Made by a program: the position numbers and the translations under genes. 64,000 nucleotides of DNA, from assembly GCA_013076295.1 (NCBI GenBank), contig RQOL01000403.1:18287-82286 (forward strand). Direction: 5' to 3'. Positions 1 through 9,690 of the stretch are shown one piece after another. This DNA is from Sanderia malayensis. Its lineage: Eukaryota; Cnidaria; Scyphozoa; Semaeostomeae; Pelagiidae. The first letter of the stretch is position 1. Each line of letters begins with the position of its first letter. Under the pieces are notes generated by a model that did no database searches, had not been told where the DNA came from, and was given only the letters and a program-made list of their open reading frames with translations.

Positions 1-127
1 TTTCATTGAACACAAAGAATTTGAAACAGATTGGCGGTACCTGCTACACGACGATGGAATTCATCTGAACAATGATGGGACAAACGTCTTAGGAAAGGAC
101 TTAGTAAACTATTTAAACAATGTTTGA
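1..127 (+). pseudogene. LINE ORF1 C-terminus (SGNH hydrolase end), copy 1
   Basis: The last 41 codons of ORF1. They include the block V signature DGIHLNNDGTN of SGNH/GDSL hydrolases, whose Asp and His complete the catalytic triad. The stop TGA is at 125-127 and is followed by CTC. Compared with copies 2-4 there is one Asn-to-Lys change near codon 33. The rest of the ORF lies upstream of the window, so integrity cannot be judged. Confidence 0.8.
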
Positions 128-3100
128 CTCTCCTCGGAAAATTTGGAATATGACAGAAACTGCATACCTGAAATAAACCAACAGAGCCAACAACAAAAAA
201 TAAGCTAAGTATTCAAACAAATTCTATTACTAGTGTATCGGTAAAGCCACATACATCAATTTTCCTACACCCGTAGAAAACAACCAATGTAATGGTTGTA
301 ATGGTAATAATGACTCAAGGCCAGTTGAGTGTTCTACAAGTAGCCCCAGCTTAGGAAATGGGTCATATGAAAATTTCAATTTATCCTCAACTTTCTCAAA
401 TAGCTCAAATGTGCCTAGTGAATGTTCTTTGTCTACATTTTCAACTATATCTACGGATGCAAATATTTCTCAGTCGCAACAAGTTTCCGAAATTACATCT
501 GAGACCTCCGAGGAAGATCTCCCTAACAATATTGACGCTCGATCCTCGCTAAAGTTACTACGGCTAAGAAATTTAGGTAAATTAATCATAGGATATTTAA
601 ACATTAATTCTATAAGAAATAAATTTGAAGCTCTTAAAGAAATAACTGCAGCAAACATAGATATCTTGATGGTGGCAGAAACCAAAATCGACTCTTCTTT
701 CCCCAGGGGACAATTTCTAATTGATGGATTTGCTGCTCCCTTTAGGCTAGATAGAAATAAAGATGGTGGGGGTTTGTTAGTCTATGTAAGAAGTGACATC
801 CCTTCACAATTACTGACATCGTTTACATTTGAACTGGGTATAGAGTGTATCAGTTTTGAAATCAACCTTAGAAAGAAAAAATGGGCTATTTTCAGTGTTT
901 ACCGACCACCAACTCAATCGCAACTGTTTTTCCACGAAAACTTAGGTAAAGCTTTAGATCATTATAGTTCAAAGTATGAAAATTTCATGATTTTGGGAGA
1001 TTTTAATGCCGAAGAGACGGATGACGATTTACATAGCTTCTTGCATATTTATAGTTTGAAAAATTTAGTAAAAGAACCCACCTGTTATAAGGCTGACCCT
1101 CCAAAATGTATTGATTTAATTTTAACAAATTGTAACCAAAGTATGCAAAACACCACCACCATTGAAACAGGCTTATCTGATTTTCATAAAATGATTGTCA
1201 CTGTGTTGAAAACCACTTTTCAGAAACAAGGTCCCTCAATTATAAATTACAGATGTTACAAAAATTTTAACCAAGCTAGTTTTAAGCAAGACTTAAGAGC
1301 TGAACTTGGGAGCATAGATGCTTCAAATGTCAGCTATGGAGCGTTTGAAACTGCTTTTGATAAAGTATTAAATAAACATGCACCACTTAAGAAAAAATAT
1401 GTTAGGGCTAATGATGCACCATTTATGACTAAAGCACTTCGAAAGGCTATCATGTTACGTTCTAGATTGCGCAACAAATATAACCAAATAGGATTGCTGA
1501 AAACTGGAATAACTATCGTCGGCAGCGTAACCTATGCGTAAAACTGCTTAAGACAGAAAAAAAGAGATACTACAATAATTTGGATATTACAGAAATCACT
1601 GACAATAAAAAATTTTGGAAAACTGTGAAACCATTATTCTCCGATAAAATTAAGACTCAGAGTAAGATAGTTCTAATAGAAAATGATGAAATTATCTCCG
1701 CCGATCGTCAGGTCGCAGAGATCCTGAACAACTATTTTGTAACTGTTACCGAAACCTTGGGCATAGAAGAATATCCAGATAATGTAAGATCAACAGAGGG
1801 TATCTCTGATCCTTTAGATGAAGCAATTGAAAAATATAGAAACCATCCTAGCATAAAAGCTATACGAGCACGCTTTTCAGATGTAGCTATTAGCTTTTCC
1901 TTCGAGCATGTAACTATCTCTAAACTTGAAACAGAAATAAAAAATCTGAATTCTAAGAAGGCTACAACTTTTGGGAATATTCCCCCCAAGCTGCTTAAGA
2001 CTAATTTAGATGTATGCGCTGAACCACTGCAAAATGTTCTCAATGGTGGTATAAGCAATTGTCAGTTTCCCGATGAATTAAAAACTGCAGATGTTACAGC
2101 CCTTTTTAAAAAAAACGAATCTACTTCTAAGACTAATTATAGACCAATTAGTGTTTTGCCTACTGTCTCTAAAATTTACGAAAGACTCATGTATAAGCAA
2201 ATGATGGAACATATGGGTGCCTATTTATCAGATTTGTTATGTGGATTCCGACAAGGGTACAATGCACAACATGCCTTGACTCGTTTTATAGAAATGTGCA
2301 AAATGTTCTTGGATAAGGGAGGAAAGGCTGGGGCCGTATTAATGGACCTATCAAAAGCATTCGATTGTGTAAAGCATGATCTTCTTATTGCCAAATTGCA
2401 TGCTTACGGCTTCAGTCGTGATGCGTTGATGTTTCTGAACAGTTATTTAAGTGAAAGGCAACAGAGAGTTAAAATAAATAGTTCGTTTAGTTCTACACAA
2501 AAACTGAAATTGGGTGTTCCACAGGCGTCGGTTTTAGGACCTCTACTTTTTAACATCTATTTGAACGATTTGTTACTCTCTATCAATGATATAGAAATTT
2601 GCAATTATGCTGATGATACCACTTTATATACATGTGACCAAAACTTGCAAAATGTAGTGGAAAGGCTTGAGAATGACTCTCAAAAGGTAATAAAATGGTT
2701 TTCTGACAACTACCTAAAATTAAATGAAGATAAATGTCATTTTTTAGCATTAGGTCCTTCCCCTGACGAACCTATTACCATTACGATTGGCAATACACCT
2801 ATACAGAGCAGTAATCATGAAAAATTGCTTGGTATTATTATAGACAATAAATTGACATTTGAACAACATGTTGCTGGGCTATGTAAAAAGGCAAGTAATA
2901 AATTATATGCTCTCTCACGTATTGTTCCATTTCTAGATCAAAGTAAACTAAGGTTTTTAATGCAAGCTTTTATAAACAGCCAGTTTCAATATTGTCCCCT
3001 TGTTTGGATGTTCCATAGTCGTAAACTACATCAGAAAATTAATAAAATCCAAGAGAGAGCACTGAGGATTACCTTCCAGGATTCTGAATCCAGTTTTGAG

Positions 3101-3463
3101 GGCTTACTTGAAAAGGATAAATCCATAACTGTGCATCAGAAAAACTTACAATTTTTGATGACCGAAATGTACAAGACTAAAAATGATTTAAATCCAATGT
3201 TTATGAAAGAGATCTTTTGTGAAAATGACAATCACTATAATCTGAGAAATGGGAATGAATTTTCTGCTCCAAGAATTAGAACAGTAAAATATGGCTCGGA
3301 ATCAATTCGTTTTAGAGGCCCACAAGCTTGGGCTACTGTTCCTCAGATTATTAAATGTTCCAGAACTTTAAAAGAATTCAAAAACCAAATAAAATTTTGG
3401 TCTGGTGAAACCTGCCACTGCCGACTGTGCCAAATTTTTGTTCAAAATCTAGGCTTCATTTAA
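128..3463 (+). pseudogene. LINE ORF2 (endonuclease-reverse transcriptase), copy 1, three frameshifts
   Basis: ORF2 protein that nicks target DNA and reverse-transcribes the LINE RNA. An EEP endonuclease covers about 590-1200: GYLNINSIRN, the catalytic Glu in AETK, YRPP, GDFN and a SDFH near the end. The RT covers about 2090-2900: YRPISVLP, GFRQGYNAQHA, MDLSKAFDCVKHD, GVPQASVLG and the catalytic YADD at about 2607. Against the sister copies, single bases are missing at about 176 (A run), 271 (C run) and 1487 (A run). Allowing for these, the reading frame would be about 1112 codons after the ORF1 stop. The Ala in GVPQASVLG replaces the Gly that is nearly invariant in LINE RTs and is probably harmful. 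Confidence 0.88.
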
Positions 3464-3654
3464 AATCACATTAACATTTGTAACATTTGCATCTAATCTG
3501 TTATTAACATTTGTGTAAATTGAATCTTTTTATTTGTAATTTGAATTTTGTATTGTGAAATCTTAAATATCAGTAGTTGGCCTAAATTAGCTTTAGTATA
3601 GCTATATATCCAGCCAACTTTAAATAAATTAGTAATAATAATAATAATAATAAT
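3464..3654 (+). other. LINE 3' UTR and (AAT)n tail, copy 1
   Basis: Non-coding AT-rich 3' UTR, followed from about 3631 by an (AAT)n tail that ends at 3654. The same UTR and tail end every copy (19,453-19,646; 30,506-30,696; 43,837-44,024). Simple-repeat tails instead of poly(A) are usual for CR1/L2 elements. Confidence 0.8.
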
Positions 3655-4150
3655 ACCCTAAAATACATACCCTACAATAAATACCTTACAATAAATACCC
3701 TACAATACATACCCTACAATACATACCCTACAACACATACCCCACGATACATACCCTACTATACATACCCTACAATACATACCCTACAATACATACCCTA
3801 CAATACATACCCTACAATACATACCCTACAATACATACCCTGCAATAAATACCTTACAATACATACCCTACAATACATACCCTACAATACATACCATACA
3901 ATACATACCCTACAATACATACTACGACGCAACATTTCTAAAGAAAGATACCCTAAAATACATACCCTACATAACATACCCTACAATACATACCCTACAA
4001 TACATACCCTACAATACATACCCTACAATACATATCCTACAATAAATACCATACAATACATACCCTGCAATACATACACTACAATACATACCCTAGAATA
4101 AATACCATACAATACATACCCTACAATGCATACCCTACAATACATACCCT
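3655..4150. repeat. 14-bp minisatellite array A1
   Basis: Tandem copies of ATACCCTACAATAC with variants (ATAAATACCTTACA, ATACCCTACATAAC). It carries one foreign marker at about 3926-3951, GACGCAACATTTCTAAAG, which is the left edge of the long-form core stranded inside the array. The first about 100 bp are the conserved 3' flank of all LINE copies. Confidence 0.95.
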
Positions 4151-4625
4151 ACCATACTTCCCGCTGGCAAGCGACCACCCAGCGCCCACCCTGCCGCCCC
4201 CCTAAAAGCCGTTTCTTCTGAAAGTGAAAAAATGAATTCATCAACCTACTTTACAGACACTAAAACTTTCAAATTTAATTAACGTGGCCAATTTTTGTCC
4301 TGCAGAACCCACGAAAATATCAACATGAAGCTAATAGCTTGGCGAACATTTATCGAAGGTATTTGGGTGAAAAAAACAAAGTTGTGGCAGGTTAAAAATT
4401 AATTTTCGCAAATGCAAAACACACGCGTGTTGCTTGAAAATTTCGTGTTTTGCAGCAAAACCCAAACTCGGCCAAAACTGTCCAAAAACAGAGGAAAATC
4501 GACAAAACAAAAAAACAACCCCAGATAACTTTAGTTCTCGTGTAAATAAACAGTTATCGAAAATTTAAATGGACAAAATCGGCCCAGAACGACCCAAGAA
4601 AATCAAAATTGTCTTCGTGTTTTCG

Positions 4626-4904
4626 TTAGGCCCTTGCCTCAACACAAAAAACGTGAGTTGAAACAAAACAAAACTCGCAAAAAACAATTGAATAAAAGGA
4701 AATACCTTGAAATAATTGTCCACACATTGTCTCCACAGGTCCTGAGAACAATTGACACGTCTTTACAATTGATTTCCGGCATGTATTCACGGTTAAACCC
4801 GAGCAACTTGCCGCCCGTTTCACTACGAAAACACCTGCTTCTCCCTGCTCGTTTTGCATCTCATTAACTCCGTCCTCGGAACTTTCTAGAAAGTCGGAAC
4901 ACAA
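4626..4904 (-). CDS. Recurrent core ORF (unknown, probably not a gene)
   Basis: A 92-codon minus-strand ORF repeated exactly at 22,968-23,246 and in diverged form in most cores (for example 8200-8550, 13,822-14,133, 32,161-32,511, 61,042-61,272). The shared part runs from SSEDGVNEMQNEQGEA to PVETM..QLFQG, after which a GTATTTCC could act as a splice donor. I recognise no domain. Copies differ by many amino-acid changes (ARVFLVER, AGVFVVKR, ACVFLVER), so purifying selection is not evident. It could be a captured exon or chance. Confidence 0.15.
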   Translation of the reverse strand: MCSDFLESSEDGVNEMQNEQGEAGVFVVKRAASCSGLTVNTCRKSIVKTCQLFSGPVETMCGQLFQGISFYSIVFCEFCFVSTHVFCVEARA

Positions 4905-5047
4905 AATGGGCCATAACTCCCGAACCGCTGGGGTTAGAAATTAGCCCAATAGTACACTGTCATCAGCACAATGCAGGGATCATTTCTATACCAATTTGCA
5001 CCCATATTTGCAGCCCAAAAAAAAGCCTTTATGGATACAACGAAATT

Positions 5048-5150
5048 CCTTTGATCCCATTGTTTGTTCGAACGTCGATTGTTCGATAGACAATGGAGCA
5101 TTGTTTGGCGGGTTGAGGTCACGTGTGACCGTAGATTAGTATCTATAGAC
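5048..5150 (+). promoter_or_regulatory. Promoter-like patch of core U1
   Basis: In order: CCTTTGATC (5048-5056, TCF/LEF-like), CCATTGTTT (5057-5065, SOX-like) directly abutting it, further ATTGTT/ACAAT half-sites, CACGTG E-box (5120-5125) and an AT-rich TATCTATA about 20 bp later. The order is kept in almost all cores. Function is inferred from motif likeness only. Confidence 0.3.
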
Positions 5151-5260
5151 AAGCCGGGGGCGCTCGCGTTCGCTCGCTTCCCGGAGGGGGGCAAGTGAAA
5201 AAAACTTGATGTGGTTGGCGCACTTCGCACGCTGCATTCACTACCGCTCATGCCCACACA

Positions 5261-6045
5261 TACATACATACCCTACAATACATACCCTCCATAACATACC
5301 CTACAATACAAACCCTACAATACATACCCTACAATACATACCCTACAATACATACCCTACAATACAAACCCTACAATACATACCCTACAATACATACCCT
5401 ACTATATATGCCCTACAATACATACCCTACAATACATACCCTACATAACATACCCTACTATACTTACCCTACAATACAAACCCTACAATACATACCCTAC
5501 GATACATACCCTACAATACATACCCTACAATACATACCCTATAATACATACCCTACAATAAATACCCTAAAATACATACCCTACAATAAATACCTTACAA
5601 TAAATACCCTACAATACATACCCTACAATACATACCCTACAATACATACCCCACGATACATACCCTACAATACATACCCTACAATACATACCCTACAATA
5701 CATACCCTACAACACATAACCTACAATACATAGCCTGCAATAAATACTTTACAATACATACCCCACAATACATACCCTACAATACATACCATAAAATACA
5801 TACCCTACAATACATACTACCACGCAACATTTCTAAAGAAAGATACCCTAAAATACATACCCTACATAACAGACCCTACAATACATACCCTACAATACAT
5901 ACCCTACAATACCTACCCTACAATACATACCTTACAATACATACCCTACAATACATGCCCTACAATACATACCCTACAATACATACTTTACAATACATAC
6001 CCTACAACACATACCCTACAATGCATACCCTACAATGCATACCCT
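5261..6045. repeat. 14-bp minisatellite array A2 with empty LINE site
   Basis: Minisatellite array following U1. The junction at 5563/5564 (AATAAAT then ACCCTAAAATAC) is the sequence found split on either side of every LINE copy, so this is the unoccupied integration site. A core-edge marker lies at about 5820-5845. Confidence 0.93.
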
Positions 6046-7320
6046 ACCATACTTCCCCCTGGCAAGCGACCACCCAGCGCCCACCCTGCCGCCCCCGTAA
6101 AAGCGGTTTAAAAACGAATTTATCAACCTACTTTACAGACACTAAAAGTTTCAAATTAAATTAACGTTGCGAATTTTCGTCCTACAGAACCCACGAAAAT
6201 ATCAACATGAAGCTAATACCTTGGCGAACATTAATCGAAAGTATTTGGGTGAAAAAAACAAAGTTTTGGCAGGTTAAAAATTAATTTTCGCAAATGCAAA
6301 ACACACGCGTGTTGCGTGAAAATTTCTTGTTTTCCAGCAAAACCCAATCTCGGCTAAAACAGTCCAAAAACAGAGGAAAATCAACAAAACCAAAAAAAAC
6401 AAAGCCATATAACTTTAGTTCTCGTGTAAATAAACAGTTATCGAAAGTTTAAATGGAGAAAATCGGCCCAGAATGACCCGAGAAAATCAAAATTGTCCTC
6501 GTGTTTTGGTTAGGCCCTCGAGCCGAAAGAAAAACGTGAGGTTAAACAAAACAAAACTCGTGCTGTTTAAAGCAAAAAACAATTGAATAAAGGAAATACC
6601 TTGAAATAATTGTCCACACATTGCTTCCACAGGTCTTGACAACAATTGACACGTCTTTACAATTGATTTCCGGCAGGTATTCCCGTTTTAACCCGAGCAA
6701 CTTGCCGCCCGTTCAACTAAAAAGCACGTGCTTCTCCTTGCTCGTTTTGCATCTCATTAACTCCGTCCTCGGAACTTTCTAGAAAGTTGGAACACAAAAT
6801 GGGCCATAACTACCGAACTGTTTGGAGTAGAAATTAGCCACATACTTTACTTTCATCAGCGCAATGCAGCGATCATTTTGATACCAATTTGCATCCTTAT
6901 TGATCCCCAGAAAAAAAGCCTTTGTGTTCACAACGAAATTCCTTTGATCCAATTGTTCGGTCGAACGTCGATTGTTCAAGAAACAATAGCCCATTGTTTA
7001 GAGTCGGCGTGTCACGTGTCGACGTAGATTATATAATAGAGACTAGCCGGGGGCCCGGTCGCTACGCTCCCTCCCCGGAGCCCGCAAGCAACAAAAGTTT
7101 AATGTGGTTGGCGTGCCTCGCGCGCTGCATTCGCTCCCGCTCATGCCCATACATACATACATACATACATACATACATACATACATACATACATACATAC
7201 ATACATACATACATGGGCCGGGTTCGATCGCTTCGCTCCCTCCCCGGGGCCCCTCAAGCAGACAGAGCTTAATCTGGTTGGCGCGCTTCGCGCGCTGCGT
7301 TCGGTAGCGCTCATGCCGAT
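6046..7320. repeat. Satellite core U2 (short form, two hairpin modules)
   Basis: GC head, body, promoter-like patch and two GC-rich modules (about 7050-7146 and 7215-7320) flanking (TACA)n at 7147-7214. It is close to U8 (24,948-26,285). In module 2 an 8-bp stretch at 7302-7309 reads CGGTAGCG where other modules read CGCTACCG, its exact reverse complement. Confidence 0.9.
6941..7036 (+). promoter_or_regulatory. Promoter-like patch of core U2
   Basis: CCTTTGATC (6941-6949), CAATTGTTC, ATTGTTC and AAACAAT half-sites, CACGTG (7013-7018) and TTATATAA (7029-7036). The TATA-like box points rightward into the hairpin modules and arrays. Confidence 0.3.
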
Positions 7321-7785
7321 ACATACATACATACCCTACAGTACATACCCTACAATACATACCCCACAATGCATACCCTACAATACATACCCTACAATAC
7401 AAACCCTACAATCAATACCCTACAATACATACCCTACAATACATACCGTACGATACATACCCTACAATACATACTCTACAATAAATACCCTACAATACAT
7501 ACCCTACAATACATACCCTACAACAGATACCCTACAATACATACCCTAGGATACATACCCTACAATGCATACACTACAATAAATACCCTATGATACATAC
7601 CCTACAATGCATACCCTACAGTAAATACCCTACAATACATACCCTACAATACATACCGTACAATACATACCCTACAATACATACCCTACAATACATACCC
7701 TACAATGCAAACCCTACAATACATACCCTACAATACATACCCTACAATACATACCCTACATACAAACCCTACAATGCATACTCTA
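7321..7785. repeat. 14-bp minisatellite array A3
   Basis: About 33 units of the 14-bp repeat with scattered substitutions (CATACCGTACGATA, CAACAGATACC). No stop codon in any plus-strand frame, hence long spurious ORFs. Confidence 0.94.
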
Positions 7786-9316
7786 CCATACTTCCCCCCT
7801 GGCAAGCAACCACAAAGCGCCCACCCTGCCGCCCCCCTAAAAGACGTTTCTTCTGAAAGTGAAAAAATGAATTCATCAAGGTACTTTAAAACACTAAAAC
7901 TTTCAAATTAAATTAACGTGGCGACTTTATGTGCTACAGGACCCACGAAAATATCAAAATGAAGCTAATAGCTTGGCGAACAGTTATCGAAAGTATTTAG
8001 GTGAAAAAAACAAAGTTTTGGCAGGTTAAAAATTAATTTTCGCAAATGCAATACACACGCGTGTTGCTTGAAAATTTCGTGCTTTTCAGCAAAATCCAAA
8101 CTCGGCTAAAACTGTCCAAAAACATTAGAAAATCAGAAGAACAAAAAAAACAACCCCAGATAACTTTAGTTATCGTGTAAATAAACAGTTATCGAAAGTT
8201 TAAATGGAGAAAATTGGCCCAGAACGACCCAAGAAAATAAAAATTGTCCTCGTGTTTTTGTTAGGCCCTCGGCTCAACACAAAAAACGTGAGGTGAAACA
8301 AAACAAAACTCGTGCTATCTAAAGCCAAAAACAATTGAATAAAGGAAACACCTTGAAATAATTGTCCACCCATTGTCTCCACAGGTCTTGACAACAATTG
8401 ACACGTCTTTACAATTGATTTCCGGCAGGTATTCACGTTTAAACCCGAGCAACTTGCCGCCCGTTCAACTAAAAAAACACGTGCTTCTCCCTGCTCGTTT
8501 TGCATCTCATTAACTCCGTCCTCGGAACTTTCTAGAAAGTCGGAACACAAAATGGGCCATAACTCCCGAACCGTTTGGAGTAGATATTAGCCACATACTT
8601 TACTTTCATCAGCACAATGCAGCGATCATTTTGATACCAATTTGCACCCTTATTGAGCCCCAGAAAAAAAGCCTTTATGATATCAAGGAAATTCCTTTGA
8701 TCCCATTGTTTTTTCGAACGACAATTGTTCAAAAGACAATGGGCATTGTTCAAAGTCGGCGGGTCACGTGTGACCGTAGAATAGTATATATAGACTAGCC
8801 GGGGGCACTCGCTACACTCGCTTCCCGGAGCCTGTCAAGTACAAAAAGCTTAATGTGGTTGGCGCGCTTCGCGCGCTGCATTCGCTCCCGCTCATGCCCA
8901 TACATACATACATACATACATACATACCTACATACATACATACATACATACATACATACATACATGGGTCGGGTTCGGTCGCTTCGCTCCCTCCCCGGAG
9001 CCCGTCAAGTAAACAAAGCCTAATCTGGTTGGCGCGCTTCGCGCGCTGCATTCGCTGCTGCTCATGCCCATACATACAGACATACATATATACATACCTA
9101 CATACATACATACCTACATACCTACATACATACATACATACATACATACATACATACATACATACATACATACATACATACATACATACATACATACATA
9201 CATACATACATGGGCCGGGTTCGGTCGCTTCGCTCCCTCCCCGGAGCCCGTCAAGTGGATAAAGCTTAATCTGGTTGGCGCGCTTCGCGCGCTGCATTCG
9301 CTACCGCTCATGCCGA
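7786..9316. repeat. Satellite core U3 (short form, three hairpin modules)
   Basis: GC head, AT-rich body, promoter-like patch (CCTTTGATC 8694-8702, CCATTGTTT 8703-8711, CACGTG 8765-8770), then three GC-rich modules at about 8796-8897, 8967-9068 and 9212-9316 with (TACA)n between them. The longest version of the recurrent minus-strand ORF (116 codons) lies at 8200-8550. Confidence 0.9.
9069..9211. repeat. (TACA)n microsatellite in core U3
   Basis: Tetranucleotide TACA repeat with a few interruptions (CAGA, TATA, CCTA) near its left end. The right part is uninterrupted. It sits between hairpin modules 2 and 3 of core U3. Confidence 0.95.
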
Positions 9317-9690
9317 TACATACATACATACCCTACAATACATACCCTACAATACATACCCTACAATACATACCCTACAATACCTACCCTACAATACATA
9401 CCCTACAATACATACTCTACAATACATACCCTACAATACATACCCTACAATACATACCCTACAATACATACCCTAAAAAACAAACCCTACAATACATACC
9501 CTACAATACATACCCGACATAACATACCCTACTATACATACCCTACAATACATACCCTACAATAAATACCATACAATACATACCCTACAATAGATACCCT
9601 ACAATACATACCCTACATAACATACCCTACAATACATACGCTACAATACATACCCTACCATACATACCCTATCATACATACCCTACAATA
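9317..9690. repeat. 14-bp minisatellite array A4
   Basis: About 27 units of the 14-bp repeat, ending at the left edge of a long-form core (CACACGACGCCACATTTC). Confidence 0.93.

Larger units (their letters stand above)
1..3654 (+). mobile_element. CR1/L2-type LINE, copy 1 (5' end outside the window)
   Basis: Non-LTR retrotransposon of the CR1/L2 group. It enters at the C-terminus of ORF1, continues through a nearly complete ORF2 (endonuclease plus reverse transcriptase), a 3' UTR of about 190 bp and a short (AAT)n tail ending at 3654, then passes straight into the 14-bp minisatellite. It is nearly identical to copy 4 at 39,260-44,024 over the shared part, including the derived GCG (Ala) codon in the RT motif GVPQxSVLG, so copies 1 and 4 are sisters. 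The 3' flank matches that of the other three copies, which argues for segmental duplication rather than a separate insertion. Confidence 0.93.
4151..5260. repeat. Satellite core U1 (short form, one fused hairpin module)
   Basis: Begins with the GC-rich head (CTGGCAAGCGACCACC), followed by the AT-rich body with AACATGAAGCTAATAGCTTG at about 4320, the conserved minus-strand ORF, the promoter-like patch (5048-5150) and a single GC-rich module. It is almost identical to U7 (22,490-23,820). In U1, however, the start of module 1 is joined to the end of module 2 within GGCGCACTTCG/CACGCTGC, and the (TACA)n between them is gone. Confidence 0.9.

Noticed and set aside
7043..7402. Minus-strand CMYVCMYV ORFs
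   Set aside because: Reading of (TACA)n on the other strand; they end as soon as the 14-bp repeat (TAG) is reached.
8830..8900. tRNA-derived SINE head in the GC module (GGTTGGCGCGC..., GGGTTCGGTCGC)
   Set aside because: The B-box match is poor (GGTTCGGTCGC against GGTTCGANNCC), there is no A box at the right distance and no cloverleaf.
9064..9522. Long plus-strand ORFs of [14 protein letters not shown] and IHTYIHTY repeats as genes
   Set aside because: They follow automatically from stop-free 14-bp and 4-bp repeats and are open in every plus frame; there is no other coding sign. Kept only as a low-confidence hypothesis in findings.
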